From: Chloroflexota bacterium
Lineage (GTDB): Bacteria > Chloroflexota > Limnocylindria > QHBO01
Assembly (NCBI GenBank): GCA_031177555.1
Contig: JAPSGM010000150.1
Coordinates: 1 to 5,321, forward strand
Reading direction: 5' to 3'
DNA: 5,321 nucleotides
The notes beneath the pieces were generated by a model. It was not told the DNA's origin and searched no databases. It worked only from the letters and a program-made list of their open reading frames with translations. Position numbers and translations under genes: made by a program. Shown piece by piece: positions 1 through 5,321 of the stretch; the first letter of the stretch is position 1; every line of letters starts with the position of its first letter.

Positions 1-584
1 CGCAGGGCTGGGACGGGCTGCGCCCCGTCATCAGTGCCGGGGCCGTCGTCGCGGTCCCGCACCTGGGCAACTTCGAGCCGTTCGCCCACTTCCTGGAGTC
101 GGAGGGCATCTCCGGCATCTCGCCGGTGGAGGAGACGGAGCCAAGAGAGCTCTACCGCTTCCTGGTGAAGCGCCGGCTCGTGGGCGGGCGCGGCATCCGC
201 CTGGTCCCGCTGTCCGAGTCGGTCAGGCCGATGCTGGCGGCGCTGCGCCAGGGACAGCTGGTGGCTCTCGCCGCCGACCGCGACCTGGCCGGTGACGGCG
301 TGCCGGTGAGCCTGTTCGGCCACCCGACCACGCTGCCGGCGGGTGCCGCCACGCTGGCCCTGCGCACTGGGCGGCCGCTGCTGGTGGCGCGCGCGCTGCG
401 CATCGGACCGGATCGCTTCACCGCAACCGCCTGGCCGGTCGAGGTCGAGCGAACCGGCGACCGCCGGGCCGATACCGAGGCGCTGATCCGGGCCATGGCC
501 GCCGGCCTCGAGCGCGCCATCGCCGAGGCGCCCGAGCAGTGGTTCGGCGCGTTCCAGCCGATCTGGCTGGACCAGCGCTCGTGA
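1..584 (+). CDS. LpxL/PatA-type lipid acyltransferase (phosphatidylinositol mannoside acyltransferase-like), 5' end missing
   Basis: The reading frame is open from base 3 to the TGA at 582-584, giving 193 visible residues; the start lies outside the window. Near the visible N-terminus is PHLGNFE, the H-x4-E catalytic signature of the lipid A acyltransferase family (His20 and Glu25 of the visible part). It is followed by ADRDLAGDGVPVSLFG (about residues 91-106) and a PAGAATLALRTGRPLLVARAL segment, both in the family's usual order. The protein ends QWFGAFQPIW, close to the FQPxW-type ending common in PatA homologues. Family members are about 300 residues, so roughly the first third is missing, including any N-terminal membrane-associated helix. 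PatA moves a palmitoyl group from acyl-CoA to the mannose of PIM1/PIM2 on the cytoplasmic face of the membrane. The PimA-like gene two positions downstream supports that role here. The exact acceptor is inferred; a generic glycolipid acyltransferase is the alternative. Confidence 0.88.
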   Translation, partial: QGWDGLRPVISAGAVVAVPHLGNFEPFAHFLESEGISGISPVEETEPRELYRFLVKRRLVGGRGIRLVPLSESVRPMLAALRQGQLVALAADRDLAGDGVPVSLFGHPTTLPAGAATLALRTGRPLLVARALRIGPDRFTATAWPVEVERTGDRRADTEALIRAMAAGLERAIAEAPEQWFGAFQPIWLDQRS

Positions 585-1366
585 GCGGCATCACCCCGCT
601 CGGCGGCACCCCGCGCGGCGTCACCCCGCGCGGCGGGGATCGGCGCGGCAAGGCGGACATGCACCTGCACACCCTGTACTCGGACGGGACCGCCGACATC
701 CAGGGCCTGCTCGACCACGTGGAGACCGCCACGGACCTGGACGTGGTGGCCATCACCGACCACGAGCGCATCGACGGCGCGCTGCGCGCCCGCGAGATTC
801 ACGCGGCGGGCGGCTACTCGTACGAGGTGGTGGTGGGCGAGGAGATCACCACCCGACGGGGCCACCTGCTGGCGCTCTTCATCGAGGAGCGCATACCCGC
901 CCTGCGGCCCGTCACCGAGACGCTGGAGCGCATCCGCGACCAGGGCGGCCTGGCCATCGCCACGCACCCCATGGCGCCGCTCACCCCCAGCTTGGGCCGC
1001 CGCACGCTGCTGCGGCTGCACCACGACCCCGACCCGCGCCACCACCTGGACGCGATCGAGATCATGAACCCTTCGGCCGCCGGCCGCTCCCGCCAGCTGG
1101 AGCGGCACCACCTGAACGAGCGGGTGCTGCACCTGCCCGGCGTCGGCAACTCGGATGCCCACGTGCTGGAGCACGTCGCCAGCGCCTGGACCTGGTTCCC
1201 GGGAGCGACCGCCGAGGACTACCGCCGCGCGGTGCACGAGCACGCCGTCGAGGCCGACGGGGAGCACTGGAGCCATTGGCACAACGTGACCGTCTACGGA
1301 AGGCAGCTGGCGGCCAAGGCTCGACACCTGCGGCATACTCTGCGTCCCACGGGAGAGTGGAGATGA
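581..1366 (+). CDS. PHP-domain metal-dependent phosphoesterase
   Basis: This encodes 261 residues from the GTG at 581, which overlaps the upstream stop as GTGA. An ATG at 659 (Met27) is a credible alternative start, with AAGG at 650-653 five bases ahead of it, and the family domain begins right there. I prefer GTG because the next junction uses the same 4-bp overlap. All PHP metal-binding motifs are visible: HLH (His28, His30) with SDG, ITDHE (Asp60, His61), GEE (Glu87/88), RGH (His95), THP (His129) and SDAH (Asp192, His194). PHP enzymes use two or three metal ions to hydrolyse phosphate esters; relatives include histidinol phosphatase and the TrpH/YciV nucleotide 3'-phosphatases/RNases. No signal peptide or membrane segment is evident, so it is probably cytoplasmic. 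The substrate is unknown. Its position between a PatA-like and a PimA-like gene suggests a phospholipid or inositol-phosphate substrate, which is inference. Confidence 0.9.
   Translation: MSGITPLGGTPRGVTPRGGDRRGKADMHLHTLYSDGTADIQGLLDHVETATDLDVVAITDHERIDGALRAREIHAAGGYSYEVVVGEEITTRRGHLLALFIEERIPALRPVTETLERIRDQGGLAIATHPMAPLTPSLGRRTLLRLHHDPDPRHHLDAIEIMNPSAAGRSRQLERHHLNERVLHLPGVGNSDAHVLEHVASAWTWFPGATAEDYRRAVHEHAVEADGEHWSHWHNVTVYGRQLAAKARHLRHTLRPTGEWR
591..635 (+). repeat. Three tandem 15-bp units in the 5' part of the PHP gene
   Basis: Three consecutive 15-base units read tcaccccgctcggcg (591-605), gcaccccgcgcggcg (606-620) and tcaccccgcgcggcg (621-635), differing from each other at one or two positions. 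In the PHP frame they encode the pentapeptides ITPLG, GTPRG and VTPRG, residues 4-18 if translation starts at GTG 581. The unit length is a multiple of three, so copy changes would keep the frame. If translation really starts at ATG 659, the array is instead a GC-rich spacer between two genes. Confidence 0.75.
1351..1357 (+). promoter_or_regulatory. Ribosome binding site for the PimA-like gene
   Basis: The purine-rich GGGAGAG lies five bases before ATG 1363, inside the 3' end of the PHP gene. It decides the start of the glycosyltransferase. The in-frame codons upstream of 1363 would overlap the PHP gene by a further 87 bases and lack the ATGA coupling. Confidence 0.65.
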
Positions 1367-2574
1367 CCAGGCTCGAGCCGATGCCGATGGCCACCGAGGA
1401 GGGACCGCGAACGGCCGCTCCATCGGTCCGGCTGGTAGGCGGCCGTCCACCGCTGAAGGTCGGGATCGTGAGCCCGTACGGCTACCCGCACCCCGGCGGC
1501 GTGAACGAGCACGTGCGCCACACCTATCAGGCCATGCGCCGCATGGGCCACGACGTCTGGATCGTGACCAGCAAGTACGGCCGCGAGCGCGAGTCGGAGG
1601 GCCACATCATCCGCATCGGGACCGGGTACGCCTTCCCCGCCAACGGCTCCATGGGGCGCCTGACCGTGAGCTGGCGCTTCAAGGAGCGGGCGCGTGAGCT
1701 GCTGGCCGAGCAGCGATTCGACATCCTGCATTTCCACGAGCCGTTCGTGCCGTTCCTGTCCCCCACCATGCTCGACCAGTCGGACACGGTGAACATCGGC
1801 ACCTTCCACGCCTTCGGCGGGTTCAGCCCGTCGTACTGGATCGGCAAGCGCTTCGCCGGACGGCTGGCGGGCCTGCTGCACGGCCGCATCGCGGTCAGCG
1901 GCGCCGCGCGGCACTTCATCGGCCGCTACTTCCCGGGCGAGTACCGCATCATCCCCAATGGCGTCGACCTGGACCGATTCGCCGATGCCGAGCCCTTCGA
2001 CGAGCTGCGCGACGGCACGCTGAACATCCTGTTCGTCGGCCGCTTCGAGGAGCGCAAGGGGCTGATCCACCTGCTGAAGGCCTACCACCGCCTGCGCAAG
2101 CGGCGGGTCGACGCGCGGCTGCTGGTGATCGGCACGGGCCCGAAGGCGCGCGAGTACCGCCGCTTCGTGGGCCTGCGCGGCGTGCGCGACGTCGAGTGGC
2201 TGGGTCGCGTGTCCGACGACGACAAGGCGCGCTACTTCGCCTCGGCCGACATCTTCTGCTCACCGGCGACCGGGCAGGAGTCCTTCGGCATCGTGCTGCT
2301 GGAGGCCATGGCCGCCGGGATCCCGATCGTGGCCAGCGATATCCACGGATACAAGAACGTCATGCAGCGCGACGTGCAGGGCATGCTGATCGAGCCGCGC
2401 AACCCGATGGCCCTGGCTGCTGCCCTCTACAAGCTGGCCGGTGACCCGGAGCTGCGGCACCGCATGGGCGAGGAGGGGCGCGCCCGCGCCCCGGAGTACA
2501 GCTGGGACCGCGTCACCGAGCGCATCGTCGACTACTACCACGAGGTCCGCGACCGGGTGCTGGCCGGGAGCTGA
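1363..2574 (+). CDS. pimA: GT4 glycosyltransferase, PimA-like (phosphatidylinositol alpha-mannosyltransferase family)
   Basis: This is a 403-residue GT-B fold enzyme whose ATG overlaps the PHP stop as ATGA and follows a good ribosome binding site. The N-terminal domain opens with KVGIVSPYGYPHPGGVNEHV (residues 32-51), the glycine-rich loop of the family. HFHEPF (123-128) and GTFHAF with His149 match the PimA segments around its acceptor/mannose site. The C-terminal donor domain carries IPNGVD, then FVGRFEERKGL with Arg227 and Lys232 in place of the PimA Arg/Lys pair that binds the GDP-mannose phosphates. The EX7E motif (Glu306, Glu314) sits in GQESFGIVLLEAMAAG, nearly identical to PimA. PimA transfers mannose from GDP-mannose to the inositol 2-position of phosphatidylinositol at the inner membrane face. 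The first 31 residues have no counterpart in mycobacterial PimA, which begins almost directly at the glycine-rich strand; Met7 or Met9 could be alternative starts. Another GT4 specificity (glucose donor or different lipid acceptor) remains possible. Confidence 0.85.
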   Translation: MTRLEPMPMATEEGPRTAAPSVRLVGGRPPLKVGIVSPYGYPHPGGVNEHVRHTYQAMRRMGHDVWIVTSKYGRERESEGHIIRIGTGYAFPANGSMGRLTVSWRFKERARELLAEQRFDILHFHEPFVPFLSPTMLDQSDTVNIGTFHAFGGFSPSYWIGKRFAGRLAGLLHGRIAVSGAARHFIGRYFPGEYRIIPNGVDLDRFADAEPFDELRDGTLNILFVGRFEERKGLIHLLKAYHRLRKRRVDARLLVIGTGPKAREYRRFVGLRGVRDVEWLGRVSDDDKARYFASADIFCSPATGQESFGIVLLEAMAAGIPIVASDIHGYKNVMQRDVQGMLIEPRNPMALAAALYKLAGDPELRHRMGEEGRARAPEYSWDRVTERIVDYYHEVRDRVLAGS

Positions 2575-2585
2575 GGTCGTGCTCC

Positions 2586-2602
2586 GTCAGCCAGTGGCTG
2601 GC
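2586..2602. terminator. Weak hairpin in the convergent intergenic gap
   Basis: In the 43-bp gap between the two convergent operons, GTCAGCC and GGCTGGC can pair around an AGT loop, giving seven pairs with one G-T wobble. No T-run follows on either strand, so it is not a standard intrinsic terminator. Its location between converging gene ends is the main reason to list it. Confidence 0.3.
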
Positions 2603-2617
2603 AGACGTCACGCGCGG

Positions 2618-3607
2618 CTACGCCATTGGCTTGCGGAAGGCCGTCGAGCGGTGCTCGACCTCGAACCCGGCCTCCTCGTACAGGCGCAGCGCCCCGGTGG
2701 GATTGTCCGCGTCGACGCCCAGGCCGGCGCTGGTCATGCCACGGTCGCGCAGCACGGCCAGGGAGCGGGCCACCACCGCGCGGGCCAGGCCCCGCCGCCG
2801 CCACGGCCGCCTCACGAAGACCGATGCCAGCCAGCCGCGCTTGCGTCCGAAGGCCTCGTTCTCGGCGACGCTGATCTCGTTGACCACGCCGCCGGCGATC
2901 TCGTCCCCGTCCCACGCCACCACGAACAGCGACGGGTCGAACTTCGGGTCGTTCCGCCACTCGACGAAGCGCTCCTCCGAGGCGTCGAAGCCGCCCCAGT
3001 GGTCGCGGAACGCCTCCACGTCCGCCTCCCAGAGGCGGCGGAGCTGGTCGGCGGTCACCGGCCGCAGCTCCAGCCCCTCGGGGAGCGGCGACTCGACGAT
3101 GGCGTCCAGCGTGGGCCGCACCATGTCGAAGAAGTAGCGCACCGGCCGGTATGCCTCGCGGTCCATCAGGGCCATCGCCCCGGCCGATGTGTTCGGCTGC
3201 CACGTCCCGAAGACATGGGGACGGTCAGACCGGACCTCGACCGCCCGCCGGCGGGCGTGCGCCTCGGCCTCGCGGAGCAGCCACGTGCCGATCCCGCGCC
3301 GGCGCCAGTCCGGGTGGACCGTGCCGCCCAGCCGGTACTCCCGCAGCCCGTCGTTGGTGTCGATCCACTCGACGTCGCCGAACCCGATCATCCGCCCCTC
3401 GATCTCGGCCACCACCGCGTCCCGGGCCGCGTCGAAGTTCGCGTTGCTGCGCGCCATCCAGTTGGCGATCTCGGCCTCGCTGGACCGCCACGGGGCACCG
3501 TCCGCCTCGGCGCCCCGGTTCAGCAGGTCGGTGAGCGGGCCGGCATCCTCGGCACGGTACGCCCGCCGAGTCAGGCCGCTGACCGGTGGCGCCTGCACGA
3601 CGCTCAT
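2618..3607 (-). CDS. Tandem double-GNAT N-acetyltransferase (second of two paralogues)
   Basis: This encodes 329 residues from the ATG at 3607 to a TAG at 2618-2620. The start overlaps the stop of the upstream paralogue as ATGA and has GAGGAG eight bases ahead, so the pair is probably translationally coupled. Two GNAT domains lie in series. The N-terminal one has motif A in VHPDWRRRGIG (residues 97-107), and the C-terminal one in VRRPWRRRGLA (265-275). LGVDADNPTGALRLYEEAGF (296-315) is the usual GNAT strand-helix end of an acetyl-CoA fold. A linker region with FRDHWGGFDASEE (about 200-212) joins the halves. The two-GNAT layout and length recall mycothiol synthase MshD, but no substrate can be assigned. 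The family acetylates primary amines on small molecules or proteins using acetyl-CoA in the cytoplasm. No membrane segment or signal peptide is visible. Confidence 0.88.
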   Translation of the reverse strand: MSVVQAPPVSGLTRRAYRAEDAGPLTDLLNRGAEADGAPWRSSEAEIANWMARSNANFDAARDAVVAEIEGRMIGFGDVEWIDTNDGLREYRLGGTVHPDWRRRGIGTWLLREAEAHARRRAVEVRSDRPHVFGTWQPNTSAGAMALMDREAYRPVRYFFDMVRPTLDAIVESPLPEGLELRPVTADQLRRLWEADVEAFRDHWGGFDASEERFVEWRNDPKFDPSLFVVAWDGDEIAGGVVNEISVAENEAFGRKRGWLASVFVRRPWRRRGLARAVVARSLAVLRDRGMTSAGLGVDADNPTGALRLYEEAGFEVEHRSTAFRKPMA

Positions 3608-4644
3608 CGAGCCGGCTCCTCGTCCATCGGCTTGCGGTATCCCGTGGAGCGCTGGTCGACCGTGAACCCGGCCTTCCGGTAGAGGCCCAGCGCGCCGAGC
3701 GGATTGTCGGCGTCCACGCCCAGCACCGCACTGGTCATGCCGCGGTCGCGCAGCAGCGCCAGGGAGTGGCCGACCAGCGAGGAGGCGAGGCCGCGGCCCC
3801 GCCACGGTCGCCGGACGAAGACGCTGTCCAGCAGGCCCCGCCGGCGCCCGAGCTCCCGGTTCTCGTGCTCGAGGATGACGTTCCAGACGGATCCGGCGAC
3901 CTGGTCGCCATCCCACGCCACCACGAACAGCTCCGGATCGTAGTCCGGGTCGCTCAGCCACTGCCGGTAGGCCGCCTCCGAGGCGTCGAAGCCGCCCCAG
4001 TGGTCGGCGAAGGCCTCCGCATCGGCATCGAAGAGTTGGCGCATCTCCGGCTCACCGCGCGGCGGCCGCAGGACCAGGCCCTCGGGCAGCGGCGGCACCG
4101 CGATCCCCTCCATGTCTGGCCGTAGCATCTCGAAGAACCAGCGCACCGGGCGATAGCCGTTGCGCTCGGCCAGGGCCACGGCCCCGGCACGGCGCTCGTT
4201 GGCGCCCATCCCGAAGTAGCGCGGGCGGTCCGTCTGATGCGCGGCGGCAAGGCGGCGCAGGTGCGCCTCGTTGTGCCGCAGGATGGCGGTGCCGATCCCC
4301 CGCCGACGCCACTCGCCGTGGACGGTGCCGCGGGTCACGTACTCGCGGATGCCGTCGGTGGTGTCGACCCAAGACCCCCCGCCGTAGGCGACCGGCCGCC
4401 CATTGACCTCGGCTACGATCACGTCGCGGGACGCGTCGAAGTGCGGCGACGGATGCGCCACCCAATTGGCCAGCGCCTCGTACGAGATGCGCTCGTCGAT
4501 GCCATCGGCGACGTTCGCGGCCGTGAAGATCTCCACGAAGGCGCGCAGGTCCTCGTCTCCGGCGAACGGCCGGAGGGTCACCCCGGCCGGCACCGGCATC
4601 GGGTCCGCGGTGGTGGACATCGGCTCAGTGGTGTTGGTCTGCAT
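3604..4644 (-). CDS. Tandem double-GNAT N-acetyltransferase (first of two paralogues)
   Basis: This encodes 346 residues from the ATG at 4644, chosen over the ATG at 4620 because AAAGGA sits seven bases upstream of 4644 and nothing comparable precedes 4620. The first 20 or so residues (MQTNTTEPMSTTADPMP) look unstructured. The N-terminal GNAT domain has WRRRGIG (residues 112-118) and the C-terminal one has WRGRGLA (281-287). Both fit the R/Q-x-x-G-x-G/A acetyl-CoA pyrophosphate loop. VLGVDADNPLGALGLYRKAGF closes the second domain. FADHWGGFDASEA (about 212-224) precedes the C-terminal domain and is shared with the downstream paralogue. The gene follows an ABC-2 permease gene after 45 bp on the same strand, which suggests co-transcription. 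The substrate is unknown; small-molecule amine acetylation is the family's typical chemistry. No hydrophobic segment is apparent. Confidence 0.88.
   Translation of the reverse strand: MQTNTTEPMSTTADPMPVPAGVTLRPFAGDEDLRAFVEIFTAANVADGIDERISYEALANWVAHPSPHFDASRDVIVAEVNGRPVAYGGGSWVDTTDGIREYVTRGTVHGEWRRRGIGTAILRHNEAHLRRLAAAHQTDRPRYFGMGANERRAGAVALAERNGYRPVRWFFEMLRPDMEGIAVPPLPEGLVLRPPRGEPEMRQLFDADAEAFADHWGGFDASEAAYRQWLSDPDYDPELFVVAWDGDQVAGSVWNVILEHENRELGRRRGLLDSVFVRRPWRGRGLASSLVGHSLALLRDRGMTSAVLGVDADNPLGALGLYRKAGFTVDQRSTGYRKPMDEEPAR
3616..3621 (-). promoter_or_regulatory. Ribosome binding site for the second GNAT gene
   Basis: On the minus strand GAGGAG lies eight bases before the ATG at 3607, inside the final codons of the first GNAT gene (Glu-Glu of DEEPAR). 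It supports the 3607 start over the open frame that continues upstream to 3961. Confidence 0.7.
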
Positions 4645-4651
4645 CGGTCAA

Positions 4652-4657
4652 TCCTTT
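4652..4657 (-). promoter_or_regulatory. Ribosome binding site for the first GNAT gene
   Basis: AAAGGA on the minus strand, seven bases before the ATG at 4644, is a strong Shine-Dalgarno match in the 45-bp gap after the permease gene. The gap (4645-4689) shows no convincing promoter or terminator. It also holds the 8-bp palindrome CGGATCCG at 4682-4689, to which I attach no function. Confidence 0.7.
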
Positions 4658-4689
4658 GAACGGTGAGTCCGTGTGAATCATCGGATCCG

Positions 4690-5321
4690 TCAACCCACGC
4701 GCTTCAGCTTCCCGGTCCGCTTGGCGTAGCGCTCCGCGACCCCGAAGGCCCACAGGCCGGCCGGGATCAGGACCACGCCCATCAGCAACAGCGGCCACAC
4801 GTCGTGCAGCAGGTCGCCCATGCCCACGCCGTCGATCAGGCCCGCGCGCACCCCGTCCAGGACGTACGTGGCCGGGCTGAAGGCGGAGACCGCCTGCATC
4901 CACCCGGGGAGGATGTCCACCGAGTAGTAGACCCCGCTGACCAGCAGCAGGACCGACTGGATGACGAAGACCATCTGCGCCCCGCGCTCGACGTACATGA
5001 GCGGCAGGACCGATGCGGCGATGCCGATGCCGGCGAAGCTCACCGTCCCCAGCAGCGTGAAGGCTGCCGCGGTGGCGAAGTTCGCGTTGGACAGGTCCAG
5101 GCTGAAGAAGAGCCACAGGACGAGGAGCACGAACAGGGTGTGCACCAGCCCGAAGATCACGGCGTAGGCCGCGGCCCCGAGCAGCTGCGCATAGCGCCGC
5201 ACCGGCGCCATGAACGTGTACTCCAGCGTCCCCTCCCAGCGCTCCCACTGGACCGCCTCCGCGATGAACTCGAAGACGATCGACAGGTAGCTCCAGAAGA
5301 TGGTGCCGATGACCAGGGTCA
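4690..5321 (-). CDS. ABC-2 type exporter permease, N-terminal part outside the window
   Basis: The frame is open from the window edge to the TGA at 4690-4692, giving 209 visible residues; an internal ATG at 5211 is not the start, because the family motif lies just upstream of it. That motif, ERWEGTLEYTFMAP (visible residues 26-39), is the characteristic E-R-x-x-G-T-L-E-x-x-x-x-x-P loop of ABC-2 permeases of the DrrB/NodJ type. Hydrophobic stretches follow at about 49-72, 83-110, 116-134 and 174-194, with one more before the motif at 1-20. The tail RYAKRTGKLKRVG is basic, consistent with a cytoplasmic C-terminus. Such permeases dimerise and work with a separate ATPase to export drugs, polysaccharides or lipids; the ATPase gene would be expected upstream, beyond 5321. 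Full-length members are about 250-280 residues. The cargo cannot be told from the visible part. Confidence 0.9.
   Translation of the reverse strand, partial: TLVIGTIFWSYLSIVFEFIAEAVQWERWEGTLEYTFMAPVRRYAQLLGAAAYAVIFGLVHTLFVLLVLWLFFSLDLSNANFATAAAFTLLGTVSFAGIGIAASVLPLMYVERGAQMVFVIQSVLLLVSGVYYSVDILPGWMQAVSAFSPATYVLDGVRAGLIDGVGMGDLLHDVWPLLLMGVVLIPAGLWAFGVAERYAKRTGKLKRVG

Larger units (their letters stand above)
2618..4644 (-). repeat. Tandem paralogous duplication of a double-GNAT gene
   Basis: The two adjacent acetyltransferase genes align along nearly their whole length with an offset of about 1 kb. By eye, more than half the residues match from the FDA(A/S)RD segment to the RKPM end. The longest exact DNA match I found is 32 bases, 2974-3005 against 3975-4006. 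It covers the part coding for DHWGGFDASE and has an offset of 1001. The divergence elsewhere indicates an old duplication rather than a recent or assembly-generated one. Confidence 0.8.

Noticed and set aside
152..1450. A 432-codon open frame on the minus strand across the acyltransferase and PHP genes
   Set aside because: It is antisense to two genes with clear catalytic motifs, its translation is low-complexity and rich in Arg, Ala, Gly and Val, and it shows no recognisable domain. Long antisense frames are expected at this GC content.
2441..3682. A 413-codon open frame on the plus strand over the second GNAT gene
   Set aside because: It starts inside the glycosyltransferase gene and runs antisense to a well-supported GNAT gene. 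The translation has no family motif.
3608..3961. Possible 118-residue N-terminal extension of the second GNAT protein
   Set aside because: The frame stays open upstream of ATG 3607, but that stretch is an out-of-frame reading of the first GNAT gene. The ATGA overlap and GAGGAG at 3616-3621 fix the start at 3607.
2618..4644. Possible assembly artefact producing two copies of one gene
   Set aside because: The copies differ at many residues over their whole length and have different N-termini, so they are diverged paralogues.
4645..4689. Possible promoter or operator between the permease and first GNAT genes
   Set aside because: Only 45 bp are available. They contain a clear ribosome binding site, an 8-bp palindrome and a 4-bp stem, but no recognisable -35/-10 pair.
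1..5321. CRISPR arrays, tRNA or rRNA genes, insertion sequences and phage genes
   Set aside because: I saw no regularly spaced direct repeats, transposase motifs, or tRNA or rRNA sequence. Coding sequence fills almost the whole window.

Overview
The window is dense, very GC-rich bacterial DNA that holds six protein genes and almost no non-coding sequence. Three genes on the plus strand meet three genes on the minus strand head-on at a 43-bp convergent gap (2575-2617). Codon third positions are overwhelmingly G or C throughout, and no segment stands out as recently acquired. The gene content fits a high-GC member of Chloroflexota or Actinomycetota. A patA/pimA-like pair occurs in both groups. 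From memory, the long double-GNAT proteins with a DHWGGFDASE segment look more like Chloroflexota. I cannot settle this from sequence alone.

Plus strand (1-2574) is a tightly coupled operon. It contains the 3' part of an LpxL/PatA-type membrane acyltransferase, a PHP-domain metallophosphoesterase, and a GT4 glycosyltransferase resembling PimA. Both junctions are 4-bp start/stop overlaps (GTGA at 581-584, ATGA at 1363-1366). The acyltransferase and glycosyltransferase suggest synthesis of phosphatidylinositol mannosides or a similar acylated glycophospholipid: a mannosyltransferase adds sugar to a phosphoinositide lipid and the acyltransferase acylates it. The PHP gene between them is the most interesting point. 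It is absent from the familiar mycobacterial pgsA-patA-pimA order, and its metal-ligand motifs look complete.

Minus strand (5321-2618, read right to left) starts with the C-terminal part of an ABC-2 type exporter permease. After 45 bp come two paralogous acetyltransferase genes joined by an ATGA overlap. Each acetyltransferase holds two GNAT domains, so the pair encodes four. The two proteins align end to end and probably arose by tandem gene duplication. Their substrates are unknown. A transporter with two acetyltransferases could be a modification/export or detoxification unit, but that is inference.

I saw no tRNA, rRNA, CRISPR array, insertion sequence or phage gene. No entirely new system is evident. 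The best leads are the PHP enzyme inside the PIM-like operon and the doubled double-GNAT pair.
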